Made by a program: the position numbers and the translations under genes. A stretch of 64,000 bases of DNA from JBBQZO01 sp038207625 (lineage in GTDB: Bacteria > Pseudomonadota > Gammaproteobacteria > Burkholderiales > Burkholderiaceae_D), in the NCBI GenBank assembly GCA_038207625.1, contig JBBQZO010000003.1, positions 248,001-312,000 on the forward strand, read 5' to 3'. Under the pieces are notes generated by a model. It saw only the letters and a list, made by a program, of their open reading frames with translations, had not been told where the DNA came from and searched no databases. Positions 34,251 to 42,945 of the stretch are shown piece after piece; within the stretch, counting starts at the first letter, position 1; each line of letters starts with the position of its first letter.

Positions 34251-34441
34251 CACCCGACACCGGCCACGCGCCACGCAGCGTCCTTGATGCGTCAATCTCA
34301 CATTGACGCACACTGATGCACATTGATCCCGACACCACACGCTATCTGGCATTGCGTGCCGAACACGCCAAAGCGGCCATGCGGAAGACCTTGCCCGCCT
34401 CGACAATCTGAAATTTGCCCTCCCCTTATTTTCATTAATGT

Positions 34442-34479
34442 GTAGACATGTAACGATCGTTTCATGTAACATTCGCTTC
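34442..34479 (+). promoter_or_regulatory. Promoter and operator of the first TetR gene, likely leaderless transcript
   Basis: Two 16-bp direct repeats (34447-34462 CATGTAACGATCGTTT, 34463-34478 CATGTAACATTCGCTT) end in the CATG that contains the start codon. The first 20 bp form a palindrome with one mismatched pair around GATC. TAGACA (34443-34448), a 16-bp gap and TGTAAC (34465-34470) fit a promoter whose start would fall within about 3 nt of the ATG. There is no ribosome-binding site. The same layout recurs at 63318-63350. Confidence 0.65.
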
Positions 34480-35025
34480 ATGAATCGACGAGATGAACTG
34501 CGCGACCAAGCGCTTGACTATTTTCTGAGCCATGGCTTGGCCGAGCTATCGCTGCGCCCACTGGCCGAACAAATCGGCACCAGTGCGCGCCTATTGATCT
34601 ATCACTTCGAATCGAAGGAGAAACTGATCGCGGTCGTGATGGCGGAAGTGCGCTCGCGCATCCAGCAAACCGTGATGAAAATGATGCATGCAAACCAAGG
34701 CGAAGCGAGCATGGAATCGTTTTGGCTGTGGGTGACCGATGACGAAAATATTCGCTACGTGCGCCTGCTGATTGAAGTTCAAGTGCTGGCGCTGCAAAAA
34801 CCTTCGATCTACGGACAATTTTTATCCGACACCAGCTCCAGTTGGCTGGAAGTGATTGAGCGTGCGATCCCCCCGTCGACCGAGCGCCGCACAATCGCCA
34901 CTTTGTGTAGTGCCGTGCTCGACGGTCTGGTGCTGGAATATATGAGTACTGGTGACTTGGATCGCACTACCGCCGCATTGAAATTCTTCGTTTCATTGTT
35001 AAGCAAAAACAGCAAAAAGAGTTAA
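34480..35025 (+). CDS. TetR-family regulator (copy 1)
   Basis: The 181-residue product has a TetR N-terminal helix-turn-helix (RRDELRDQALDYFLSHGLAELSLRPLAEQIGTSARLLIYHFESKEKLIAVVM) and an all-helical ligand domain. It is strikingly similar, over its whole length, to the regulator at 63351-63908 (most positions identical), so the two are recent paralogues. The ATG lies within the last CATG of the operator repeat and lacks a ribosome-binding site, which suggests a leaderless, self-repressed mRNA. The likely target besides itself is the alpha/beta hydrolase gene 268 bp downstream. Confidence 0.93.
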   Translation: MNRRDELRDQALDYFLSHGLAELSLRPLAEQIGTSARLLIYHFESKEKLIAVVMAEVRSRIQQTVMKMMHANQGEASMESFWLWVTDDENIRYVRLLIEVQVLALQKPSIYGQFLSDTSSSWLEVIERAIPPSTERRTIATLCSAVLDGLVLEYMSTGDLDRTTAALKFFVSLLSKNSKKS

Positions 35026-35293
35026 ACAGTAGGCACTGCGTAAGGTGTCGGTAGTGGACGCCGCTTGTCCCGTTCTGCCTGTGCTCAAACAACAGCGCTC
35101 GGGTAGTGGCGAGGCAAGCCGGCGGACACTTCGCCGTGTCATTGCATTGAGCTTGCATTGACATTGAGAATGCTGGCACGGTGTCTGCGCATGCAGTTCC
35201 AATTGCGCACCTTCGCATCCACCCGCGCCACATCAGCACCGTAATTTTCAGAATCTCAACGCTAAATCAGCATCTTCCGAAGGAGCACCATCG

Positions 35294-36646
35294 ATGGACC
35301 GAGCAATCGCACCAAGAAAGATAACGCTGCGTGGAGTTTTCAAGACCATCGGCGCGCTGTTCCTGTTGCTAATCGTGGCCGCTGTCGTTTGGCCAAAACC
35401 GGTCGATATCGGGCGCTCCGAATTCTTTGCCGACCGCACTTATCAATTTGAGGCCCTTCGTGCACTCAATGATGTGGCTGTCGCGGGCGGCGACACGGGC
35501 GAGGCCGCCCAAGCCATCAGCCAAATCAAAGGAGGCGATGCGCAGAGCTGGTACGGCGCCTGGAACGCCGCCGGGGACCGGGTCAGGGATCTCGCGCTAC
35601 GCACGAGCAACTCCCTGAGCAAGGGCGACGCGCTGCTGCGCGCCCACACCTACTATCGGACCGCCGAGTTTTTCCTCGCGCCACACGATCCGCTTCGTCC
35701 GGCAATATGGAAAAAAAATGTTGATGCGTTTTACGGCGGACTGGACGCGCTGCATGTCGCCCACGAGCGCTTGACGATTCCATACGGGAAAAATCACCTC
35801 AACGCGGTCTACTATCCCGGCCCCGCCGGCTCGGAGAAGCGCCCCTTGCTCGTTGCGGTGGGCGGATATGACAGCACGATGGAGGAACTCTATTTGCACG
35901 TTGGCGCGGCGGCGCTGCGCCAGGGATACTCGGTGCTCACTTACGAGGGACCCGGTCAAGGTTCCGTCATCCGCGAGCAGGCACTGGTGTTCGAATCGAC
36001 CTGGGAAAAGCCGAACGGCGCAGTACTCGATGCGTTTCTGGCCGGCCATGCCCGCCCGGCGAAAATTGTTTTGCTGGGCGAGAGCCTGGGCGGATATCTG
36101 GCGCCGCGCGCCGCCGCCTTCGATCCGCGCATCGACGGCGTTGTGGCCTTCGACGTTTGGTATGACGGCTTCGCCGTGGCGGCCCGCCATGTCCCACCGG
36201 TCGCGTTCTGGTTGCGCGAGCACGGCTATCTCGGGATACTGCATTTCCTCGCGGGGCTGCATTCCGATTCCGGCGCGAACTGGGCTCAGCAAAATGGCAT
36301 GTGGGTGCTGGGAGTGAGCGATCCGTTCGCGTTATTGGATGCGTTCAAAGCCTACCGCCTGGCCCCTGTCGCGCAACGCATCAAGGCCGACGTGCTGATC
36401 TTTGCCGCCGACGACGATCACTTCATCCCGGCCGATCAGATGGAGCAGTTTCGCAAAAGCCTCACAGGCGCGCGAAGCGTCGCCGCGATGTCCTTTGATC
36501 GCCTGTCGGGCGGCTCGCAACACTGCCAGATCGGGGCGCCGAGCCTGTGGCAGGCGGCGCTATTCGATTGGCTTAACTTAACCTATCCGAGCGCGTCGCC
36601 GGCTGGACATAGTGAGTCGACGTTGTCATCCAACGCCGCCGGGTAA
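35294..36646 (+). CDS. Membrane-anchored alpha/beta hydrolase
   Basis: The 450-residue product has an N-terminal anchor (GALFLLLIVAAVVWP, about 15-35), a helical cap region and an alpha/beta-hydrolase domain of the FrsA/pseudooxynicotine-hydrolase-like type. The nucleophile elbow is GESLGGY, with an acidic residue in AADDDHFIP and a histidine in GGSQHCQIG completing a likely triad. AAGGAG precedes the ATG at 35294. It follows the TetR gene, which probably controls it. The substrate is unknown. Confidence 0.85.
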   Translation: MDRAIAPRKITLRGVFKTIGALFLLLIVAAVVWPKPVDIGRSEFFADRTYQFEALRALNDVAVAGGDTGEAAQAISQIKGGDAQSWYGAWNAAGDRVRDLALRTSNSLSKGDALLRAHTYYRTAEFFLAPHDPLRPAIWKKNVDAFYGGLDALHVAHERLTIPYGKNHLNAVYYPGPAGSEKRPLLVAVGGYDSTMEELYLHVGAAALRQGYSVLTYEGPGQGSVIREQALVFESTWEKPNGAVLDAFLAGHARPAKIVLLGESLGGYLAPRAAAFDPRIDGVVAFDVWYDGFAVAARHVPPVAFWLREHGYLGILHFLAGLHSDSGANWAQQNGMWVLGVSDPFALLDAFKAYRLAPVAQRIKADVLIFAADDDHFIPADQMEQFRKSLTGARSVAAMSFDRLSGGSQHCQIGAPSLWQAALFDWLNLTYPSASPAGHSESTLSSNAAG

Positions 36647-36992
36647 GCACCGTGTCCGTGATGCTCTTGGGCGCCGCTCGAGCAGCGAAGCTCGGTGTGC
36701 CCACGGCCCGACCGGTGCCATCGGCCGGGTGCGCGCACGGCAGCGCCAACGAACCCGACCTGAAGTTGATGGCTGCGCGCTGAGCGCTCATTGCCGCGCC
36801 GGGCCGATCCAGTTGATCGGCTATCGCGTCGTCCAGCGCGGCTCGGCCAGCGGTGCGCGGACCGAGCCCGGTGCGGATATCCGCAAACATGCCGTGCCCG
36901 GCGTGCGGACAATCGCACCAGGGCGGCCAAGCGCCCAGCCTTTCGAATTAAAATACCTCAATAGATCAACGGCTTAACGTTCCCGGGCAGGA

Positions 36993-37008
36993 TGGCACGA
37001 ATTCTGCA
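36993..37008 (+). promoter_or_regulatory. Sigma-54 promoter of the NitT/TauT-type ABC operon
   Basis: TGGCACG-AATT-CTGCA has GG and GC 10 bp apart and one mismatch. Predicted start is near 37019, 27 nt before the ATG. The surrounding 36647-37045 gap shows no CTGYTG-N6-CARCAG palindrome, so a different activator is likely; the DctD-like protein encoded at 41.5-42.9 kb is the best candidate. No gene is supported elsewhere in this gap. Confidence 0.75.
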
Positions 37009-37045
37009 AACAGTCTCCCCCACATAACCAAAAAAGGAGACTCGC

Positions 37046-38014
37046 ATGACCAAATTCCCATCGCTGTTGCTGGCCGCAGCGGCCGTTCTGGCAGCACCTG
37101 TTCACGCCGAGGACGTGGTCCGTCTCGGCAATCTCAAATTCGCCCACTACGGCGCCGTCTCGTACATCAAGGAGATCGCGCCCAAGTGCGGCATCCGCGT
37201 CGAAGAACACACCTTCGCCAAGGGTCCGGACGTGATGCAGGCGATCCTGGCCGGCGAACTCGATGTCGGCGCGACCGCGTCCGAGGCGGCCATCGCGGGC
37301 CGCGCCAACGGTGCGCCGATCTATGTGGTGGCCGGCTTCGCCAAGGGCGGCGCGCGGCTGGTGGCGCGCCCCGACGCGGGCATCAAATCGATCAAGGACC
37401 TGAAGGGCAAGAAGGTTGGTGTCACGCGCGGCGGCATCCACGAGGTGCTGCTGGTGGCCGAACTGGCGCAAAACGGCCTCTCCGTGTCCGACGCCGAGGG
37501 CAAGGACGTGCAGCTGGTCTACCTGGCGTTCGCGGACCTGAACCAGGCGCTGCTGGGCAAAAACCTGGATGCGATCATGCAAAGCGAGCCGCAGTCCTCG
37601 CAGGCGATCCACAAGGGTTTCGGCGTGGAGGTGATGAAGCCGTACGACACGCCGATCGGCGCGCCGGTGCGCACGCTGGTGATGAGCGAGAAATTCTACA
37701 AGGACAAGCGCGCCGTTGCGGCCAAGTTCATGAGCTGCTTCGTGCAGGCCACCAAACTGTTCATCGACAACAAGGCGCAGGCCGAAAAATACGTGCGCGA
37801 GACGCTGTTCAAGAACCAGATCACCAAAGAGGACTTCAACGACGCGATCGAAAATTCTCCCTACACCTACGACATCAGCGTCGAGCATATCCAGACCACC
37901 ACCGACGTGATGGCCAAGTACGGCACAGGAAAAATGCACACGCCTCCCGTGGCCAAGGACTGGGTCAAGACCGACCTGCTCGATCAGGCCAAGAAAAGCC
38001 TGAACATCCAATAA
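37046..38014 (+). CDS. NitT/TauT-family ABC transporter substrate-binding protein
   Basis: Periplasmic receptor of 322 residues with a signal peptide (1-21, PVHAE). The SsuA/TauA-type pattern is clear: VRLGNLKFAHYGAVSYIKEI, GPDVMQAILAGELDVGATASEAAIAG, IKSIKDLKGKKVGVTRGGIHEVLL and a helical C-terminal lobe. The family imports sulfonates, nitrate, pyrimidine precursors or aromatic acids; the ligand cannot be told. AAGGAGA lies upstream of the ATG. First gene of an operon with permease and ATPase, behind a sigma-54 promoter. Confidence 0.9.
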   Translation: MTKFPSLLLAAAAVLAAPVHAEDVVRLGNLKFAHYGAVSYIKEIAPKCGIRVEEHTFAKGPDVMQAILAGELDVGATASEAAIAGRANGAPIYVVAGFAKGGARLVARPDAGIKSIKDLKGKKVGVTRGGIHEVLLVAELAQNGLSVSDAEGKDVQLVYLAFADLNQALLGKNLDAIMQSEPQSSQAIHKGFGVEVMKPYDTPIGAPVRTLVMSEKFYKDKRAVAAKFMSCFVQATKLFIDNKAQAEKYVRETLFKNQITKEDFNDAIENSPYTYDISVEHIQTTTDVMAKYGTGKMHTPPVAKDWVKTDLLDQAKKSLNIQ

Positions 38015-38026
38015 GCGGGGGACATC

Positions 38027-38848
38027 ATGAGCAAATTGAATTGGCGTGAGGCCGGGGTCGGCTTCGTCGTGCCGGTCGTGCTGATCGCGCTGTGGCAGGG
38101 CGCCGTGTCGGCCGGCTGGGTCAATCCGCTGGTGCTGCCCTCGCCGCTGGCGGTGCTGCGCAAGTGGATCGAATATCTGCTGCCGCTGGGCGCGTACGAT
38201 CCGCAAGCATCGAGCTGGCTGACGTGGGCGGTGTCGGGCGAACTGCTGCGCGACACCGCCGGCAGCATGTACCGGGTGCTGGTCGGTTTCGCGCTGGGCG
38301 CCGGCCTGGCGCTGCCGCTCGGTCTGGCGATGGGCGCCAACCAGCGCGTGTACGCCTGGCTCAATCCGCTGATGCAGGTGCTGCGTCCGATTCCGCCGAT
38401 CGCCTACATTCCGCTGGCGATCCTGTGGTTTGGACTTGGCAACGCGCCGGCCGTGTTCCTGATCGCCATCGGCGCGTTTTTCCCGGTGCTGATCAACACC
38501 ATCGCCGGCGTGCGCCAGGTCGACAGCATCTACATCCGCGCCGCGCGCAACCTGGGCGTGAATCAGCACACGATGTTTGTGCGCGTGATGCTGCCGGCCG
38601 CCGTGCCCTACATCCTGTCGGGCGTGCGGATCGGCATCGGCACTGCCTTCATCGTGGTGATCGTGTCCGAAATGATCGCGGTGAACAACGGCCTGGGCTT
38701 TCGCATCCTGGAAGCGCGCGAATATTTTTGGTCCGACAAAATCATCGCCGGCATGATCAGCATCGGCATGCTTGGGCTGGGGATCGACGTGGCGATGAAC
38801 AAATTGAATAACCATTTGCTGCGCTGGCACCGCGGTCTGGAGAACTGA
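38027..38848 (+). CDS. NitT/TauT-family ABC transporter permease
   Basis: The 273-residue inner-membrane protein has six helices and the EAA-type loop (YIRAARNLGVNQHTMFVRVMLPAAVPYILSG). Typical family segments are LRDTAGSMYRVLVGFALGAGLALPLGLAMG and LNPLMQVLRPIPPIAYIPLAILWFG, similar to SsuC/TauC. It is 12 bp after the binding-protein gene and 1 bp before the ATPase gene. Confidence 0.93.
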   Translation: MSKLNWREAGVGFVVPVVLIALWQGAVSAGWVNPLVLPSPLAVLRKWIEYLLPLGAYDPQASSWLTWAVSGELLRDTAGSMYRVLVGFALGAGLALPLGLAMGANQRVYAWLNPLMQVLRPIPPIAYIPLAILWFGLGNAPAVFLIAIGAFFPVLINTIAGVRQVDSIYIRAARNLGVNQHTMFVRVMLPAAVPYILSGVRIGIGTAFIVVIVSEMIAVNNGLGFRILEAREYFWSDKIIAGMISIGMLGLGIDVAMNKLNNHLLRWHRGLEN

Positions 38849-38849
38849 C

Positions 38850-39644
38850 ATGACGAGCCATATTCAAATATCCGCTGTGAACAAAATTTTCAAGACCGAC
38901 ACGCGCGACGTCGTCGCACTGAAGGACATCAACCTGAACATCGCCAACGGCCAGTTCGTCTGTCTGCTCGGTCCTTCCGGCTGCGGCAAGTCGACACTGC
39001 TGAACGCCGTCGCGGGTTTTTCGCTGCCGTCGTCGGGCACCATCATGGCCGATGGCGCGCTGGTCACGGGACCGGGTCCCGCGCGCGGCATGGTGTTCCA
39101 GGAGTACGCGCTGTTCCCGTGGATGACGGTCGAGGCGAACATCGCGTTTGGCCTTGAAATCAAGGGCATGCCGGCTGATGCCATCGCCGTGCGGGTGGGC
39201 GCCCTGCTCGACAAACTGGGCTTGAGCGACTTTCGCGCCCGCTTCCCCAAGGACCTGTCGGGTGGCATGCGTCAGCGCGTGGCGATCGCGCGCGTGCTGG
39301 CGCTCGACTCGCCGATCATGCTCATGGATGAGCCCTTCGGCGCGCTCGACGCGCTGACCCGGCGCAACCTGCAGGACGAATTGCTGCGCATCTGGGCCGA
39401 GCTGAAAAAGACCATCATCTTCGTCACCCACAGTATCGAAGAGGCGATTTATCTGGCCGACCGCATCGTCGTGATGACCTACCGCCCCGGCACCGTCAAG
39501 CGCGACTTGATGGTGGATCTGCCGCGTCTGCGCGACCCTGCCTCGCCCGAGTTCAACGCCCTGAAACGCGAACTCGGTGCGCTGGTGATGGAAGAGCAGC
39601 AGCGCCACCACAACGACGAGCTGCGCATGGCGGCGGTCGACTAA
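38850..39644 (+). CDS. NitT/TauT-family ABC transporter ATPase
   Basis: The 264-residue nucleotide-binding subunit has Walker A LGPSGCGKST, the signature LSGGMRQR, Walker B IMLMDEPFGALD and the H-loop VTHSIEEA, in the order typical of SsuB/TauB. The C-terminal tail (RDPASPEFNALKRELGALVMEEQQ) is also family-like. It completes the importer; a hairpin follows the stop and separates it from the histidine kinase gene. Confidence 0.94.
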   Translation: MTSHIQISAVNKIFKTDTRDVVALKDINLNIANGQFVCLLGPSGCGKSTLLNAVAGFSLPSSGTIMADGALVTGPGPARGMVFQEYALFPWMTVEANIAFGLEIKGMPADAIAVRVGALLDKLGLSDFRARFPKDLSGGMRQRVAIARVLALDSPIMLMDEPFGALDALTRRNLQDELLRIWAELKKTIIFVTHSIEEAIYLADRIVVMTYRPGTVKRDLMVDLPRLRDPASPEFNALKRELGALVMEEQQRHHNDELRMAAVD

Positions 39645-39650
39645 CCGGGC

Positions 39651-39676
39651 GGCGCCCCGTACCACAACGGGGCGCC
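39651..39676 (+). terminator. Hairpin between the ABC ATPase and histidine kinase genes
   Basis: 10-bp perfect arms GGCGCCCCGT / ACGGGGCGCC with a 6-nt loop and no T run. Probably lowers expression of the downstream regulators relative to the transporter rather than ending transcription. Confidence 0.5.
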
Positions 39677-39720
39677 CTGCCGGTGCAGTAAAATCAAGGC
39701 CAGCCACTTCGAAAGCGCAC

Positions 39721-41496
39721 GTGAGACGACGCACCACATTCGCTGCCCTGCTATGCGCCGGCGCCATCGTCGCGCTGGTGTTTTTGCTGGCCGCGCAGCG
39801 CGCCGGGGTGGACAACCACGCGCAGGGACAGCGCCAGTTGCAACTGCTGGCGCCGGACCTGGAGTCGGCGCTGGAAAAATTCGAGACGCTGCCCTTCGTG
39901 GTGGGCTTTCAGGCCGACGTGGCGCAATTGCTGACGCACCCGGGCGACGCGCAACTGGTCAACCATCTCAATCGCACGCTGCAGACAATCGCCCGGCATG
40001 CCAAGGTCAGCCACCTGTATCTGCTGGACCGCGACGGCAACACGCTCGCGGCAAGCAACTGGCAGGACAAGCTTAGTTTTGTTGGAAAAAATTTCGCCTA
40101 CCGCCCCTATTTTCGCGACGCCATGCACGGCCAGCCGGGACGCTTTTACGCGATCGGCAACAGCACCGGCGAGGCCGGCTATTTCATCGCCCAGCCCGTC
40201 AATCTGGCCGGCGCGCTGATGGGGGTCGTGGTGCTCAAGATCAGCCTGGCCGAGTTTGAAACCAGCTGGTCCAGCAGCGACGCACCGATTGCGCTGGCCG
40301 ACCAGAGCGGCGTGGTGTTTCTGTCCAACCGCGCCGCATGGAAGTATCACAGTTTGCAAGCGCTCACACCGGCCACCCAGCAGCAGCTGGTCAGTACCCA
40401 GCAATACGCCGGCCAGCCGATCGCCCCGATCGCCAGTTTGGCGCCGCCCCAGCGCGACGGATTCGGCCCCCATGTCAGTCAGCCGGTCGGGCGGCTGGGC
40501 TGGCAGTTGATGATGTTTCCCGCGCCCGGGCGCGCATTGCGCAACGCGGCCCTGTGGGCGCTCGCGACGGCGCTGGCGCTGGCCTGCCTGGCCGTGACGG
40601 CGCTGGCGCTCAACCAGCGCCGCCTGCGCCTCGAGGAGCGCAGCAGCGCACGCGTGGCCCTGCAACGCGCCGCCGAGGACCTTGACCTGCAACTGGCCGC
40701 GCGCACCGGCGAGCTGCGTCTGACCAATCAGGATCTGGAGCGCAAATATGCCAAGTTGCAGGAGACCGAGCATCTGCTGCGCTCGACCCAAAATGAGCTG
40801 ATCCAGGCGGGCAAGCTGGCCATGCTGGGCCAGATGGCGGCCGGCGTGACGCACGAACTGAATCAGCCGCTGGCCGCGATCCGCGCCTTCGCCGACAACG
40901 CCCGCACGTTTCTCGAGCGCGGTCAACCCGACCAGGCCAGCAGCAATCTGGGCCACATCAGCGACGCCAGCGCGCGCATGGGCGCCATCATCGGCCAGCT
41001 CAAGGGCTTTGCGCGCAAGAGCGAAAGCGTGGCCACGGTCGATGTGGCGCGCTCGATCGCGGCGTCCGCGTTTTTGCTCGACAGCGAATTTCGCCGCCAT
41101 GGCGTCACGCTCACCATCGCGCCGGCGCCCGGCGCGCCGGTACTGGTGGCAGGCGACGCGGTGCGCATCGAGCAGGTCTTGATCAACCTGCTACGCAATG
41201 CGCTCGACGCCGTCGAGAGCAGCGCCACGCGCATGGTCGCGGTCAGCCTGGCGCGTGCCGATGGCGCGGCACTGGTGTGCATCCGCGACTCGGGCGCAGG
41301 CATCCCGCAACAAGTGGCCGCGCACCTGTTCGAACCGTTTTTCACCACCAAGCCGTCCGGCAAGGGGCTGGGCCTGGGACTGGCCATTTCGTCGTCGATC
41401 GTGCAGGCGATGAACGGCCAGCTGACGGCGCATAATCACGTCGATGGCGGCGCCGAATTCGTCGTGCGCCTGCCGCTGCACCATGAGGGAGAATGA
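39721..41496 (+). CDS. DctB-type sensor histidine kinase
   Basis: Membrane sensor of 591 residues. A first helix (FAALLCAGAIVALVFLLAA, about 6-25), a periplasmic double-Cache domain as in DctB (about 30-270; YLLDRDGNTLAASNW, GRFYAIGNSTGEAGYFIAQPV) and a second helix (about 278-298) precede a coiled linker. The H-box is GVTHELNQPLAAIRAF, and the ATP-binding domain has N-box LRNALDAVESS and DSGAGIP...LGLGLAI. The start is a GTG. It overlaps the response-regulator gene and follows the ABC operon by 76 bp. DctB senses C4-dicarboxylates; here the ligand may be what the ABC transporter carries. Confidence 0.9.
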   Translation: MRRRTTFAALLCAGAIVALVFLLAAQRAGVDNHAQGQRQLQLLAPDLESALEKFETLPFVVGFQADVAQLLTHPGDAQLVNHLNRTLQTIARHAKVSHLYLLDRDGNTLAASNWQDKLSFVGKNFAYRPYFRDAMHGQPGRFYAIGNSTGEAGYFIAQPVNLAGALMGVVVLKISLAEFETSWSSSDAPIALADQSGVVFLSNRAAWKYHSLQALTPATQQQLVSTQQYAGQPIAPIASLAPPQRDGFGPHVSQPVGRLGWQLMMFPAPGRALRNAALWALATALALACLAVTALALNQRRLRLEERSSARVALQRAAEDLDLQLAARTGELRLTNQDLERKYAKLQETEHLLRSTQNELIQAGKLAMLGQMAAGVTHELNQPLAAIRAFADNARTFLERGQPDQASSNLGHISDASARMGAIIGQLKGFARKSESVATVDVARSIAASAFLLDSEFRRHGVTLTIAPAPGAPVLVAGDAVRIEQVLINLLRNALDAVESSATRMVAVSLARADGAALVCIRDSGAGIPQQVAAHLFEPFFTTKPSGKGLGLGLAISSSIVQAMNGQLTAHNHVDGGAEFVVRLPLHHEGE

Positions 41497-41500
41497 TTTG

Positions 41501-42856
41501 TCGGACCTGCAAGCGATCCTGATCGAAGACGAAGACGCGCTGCGCCTGGCCACCAGCCAGACGCTGGAACTGGGCGGCTTTCGCGTGCAGGCCTGCGCCA
41601 GCGCCGAACAGGTGCAAGCGTGGCTGCAGGCCGACTACGCGGGCGTGATCGTCACCGACGTGCGCCTGCCGGGCCGCTCGGGGTTGGAGCTGCTCGCGCA
41701 GATCGGCGCGCTGGACGCCGAGCTGCCGGTGATCGTGGTGACCGGTCACGGCGACGTCGACATGGCGGTCGCGGCGATGCGCGCGGGCGCCTACGACTTC
41801 ATCGAAAAGCCGTTTTCGTCCGAACGGCTACTTGACGCGGCGCGCCGCGCGCAGGAGCGGCGTCGCCTGGTGCTGGAAAACCGCCGTCTCAAAACAGCCA
41901 GCGCGCTGAGCCCGGAAATGCCCGATCTGGTCGGACGCTCCGAGCCGATCGAGCGCCTCAAGCTGGTGATCCGCAACGTCGGTCCGACCAGCGTCGATGT
42001 GCTGATCAACGGCCAGACCGGCACTGGCAAGGAAGTTGTCGCGCGCCTGCTGCATGCGGCCAGCGGGCGCCGTGGACACTTCGTGGCGATCAACTGCGGC
42101 GCGCTGCCCGAGTCAGTGTTTGAAAGCGAGATCTTCGGCCACGAGGCGGGCGCGTTTACCGGCGCGCAGAAGCGCCGCCTGGGCAAGCTCGAATATGCGA
42201 ACAAAGGCACCATTTTCCTCGACGAGATCGAAAGCATGCCGATGGCGCTGCAAGTGAAACTGCTGCGCGTGCTGCAGGAGCGCCGCCTGGAGCGCCTGGG
42301 CGGCAACGACAGCATCGCCATCGATTGCCGCATCGTCGCCGCAAGCAAGGCCGACCTGTTGGGGCTGGCCGCGCAAGGCCTGTTCCGCGAAGATTTGTAT
42401 TATCGGATCGGCGTGGTCACGATCGACTTGGCGCCCCTGTGCGAGCGGCGTGCCGACATTCCGCTGCTGCTGGCGCATTTTGTGCGCGATGCGGCGGCGC
42501 GCTATCAGCGTCCGGTGCCGGGCTGGGACGCGGCGCAGATGGCGCACTGGCAGTCGCTCGACTGGCCGGGTAATGTGCGCGAACTGCGCAATTTCGCCGA
42601 ACGTCTCGTGCTGGGCATTGCGCCGGCCATGCCCGCCGTTGCACACGCGGACGCCGACGCGGCGCAGGGCGCAGGCGCGCTGCCACAGCAGGTGGACGCT
42701 TACGAACGTGCCCTGATCGCGCAGACGCTGACCGCCGTCGACGGCAACGTCGCCAGTGCCGCCGAGCGGCTCGGCGTGCCGCGCAAAACGCTGTACGACA
42801 AACTCAAGAAGTATCAATTGGCGACCGGCCGCAAGAGTGGCGATCAAGATGACTAA
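41501..42856 (+). CDS. DctD-type sigma-54 response regulator
   Basis: Three domains are present: a receiver (about 1-120, acidic pocket EDED near the start, phospho-acceptor in VIVTDVRLPG, Lys in IEKPF), a sigma-54 AAA+ domain (Walker A GQTGTGKE, loop GAFTGA, Walker B IFLDE) and a Fis-type helix-turn-helix (VASAAERLGVPRKTLYDKLKKY). I choose the TTG at 41501 (451 residues) because GAGGGAG lies 6 nt upstream; ATG 41486 in the same frame, inside the kinase gene, has no ribosome site. Expected targets are sigma-54 promoters, the nearest being the one at 36993 in front of its own operon. Confidence 0.9.
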   Translation, partial: SDLQAILIEDEDALRLATSQTLELGGFRVQACASAEQVQAWLQADYAGVIVTDVRLPGRSGLELLAQIGALDAELPVIVVTGHGDVDMAVAAMRAGAYDFIEKPFSSERLLDAARRAQERRRLVLENRRLKTASALSPEMPDLVGRSEPIERLKLVIRNVGPTSVDVLINGQTGTGKEVVARLLHAASGRRGHFVAINCGALPESVFESEIFGHEAGAFTGAQKRRLGKLEYANKGTIFLDEIESMPMALQVKLLRVLQERRLERLGGNDSIAIDCRIVAASKADLLGLAAQGLFREDLYYRIGVVTIDLAPLCERRADIPLLLAHFVRDAAARYQRPVPGWDAAQMAHWQSLDWPGNVRELRNFAERLVLGIAPAMPAVAHADADAAQGAGALPQQVDAYERALIAQTLTAVDGNVASAAERLGVPRKTLYDKLKKYQLATGRKSGDQDD

Positions 42857-42901
42857 AGGCGGCGGGCGCTAAGGCGACTGCGGGCAGTGCCTTGTCCGCT
42901 T

Positions 42902-42928
42902 GCGACGACGGCAAAGAGCCATCGTCGC
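42902..42928. terminator. Bidirectional hairpin between the convergent dctD-like and livF genes
   Basis: Arms GCGACGACGGC / GCCATCGTCGC (one G-T pair) with an AAAGA loop, in the 89-bp gap. Confidence 0.55.
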
Positions 42929-42945
42929 CGGGACAGCTGTGCTAC

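Noticed and set aside
36573..36977. Open frames on both strands between the alpha/beta hydrolase and the ABC operon
   Set aside because: No ribosome-binding sites, no family similarity that I recognise, and they overlap the sigma-54 promoter region or the hydrolase end.
36974..38851. Long minus-strand open frame opposite the ABC binding protein and permease
   Set aside because: Histidine/arginine/glutamine-rich shadow of two well-recognised genes.
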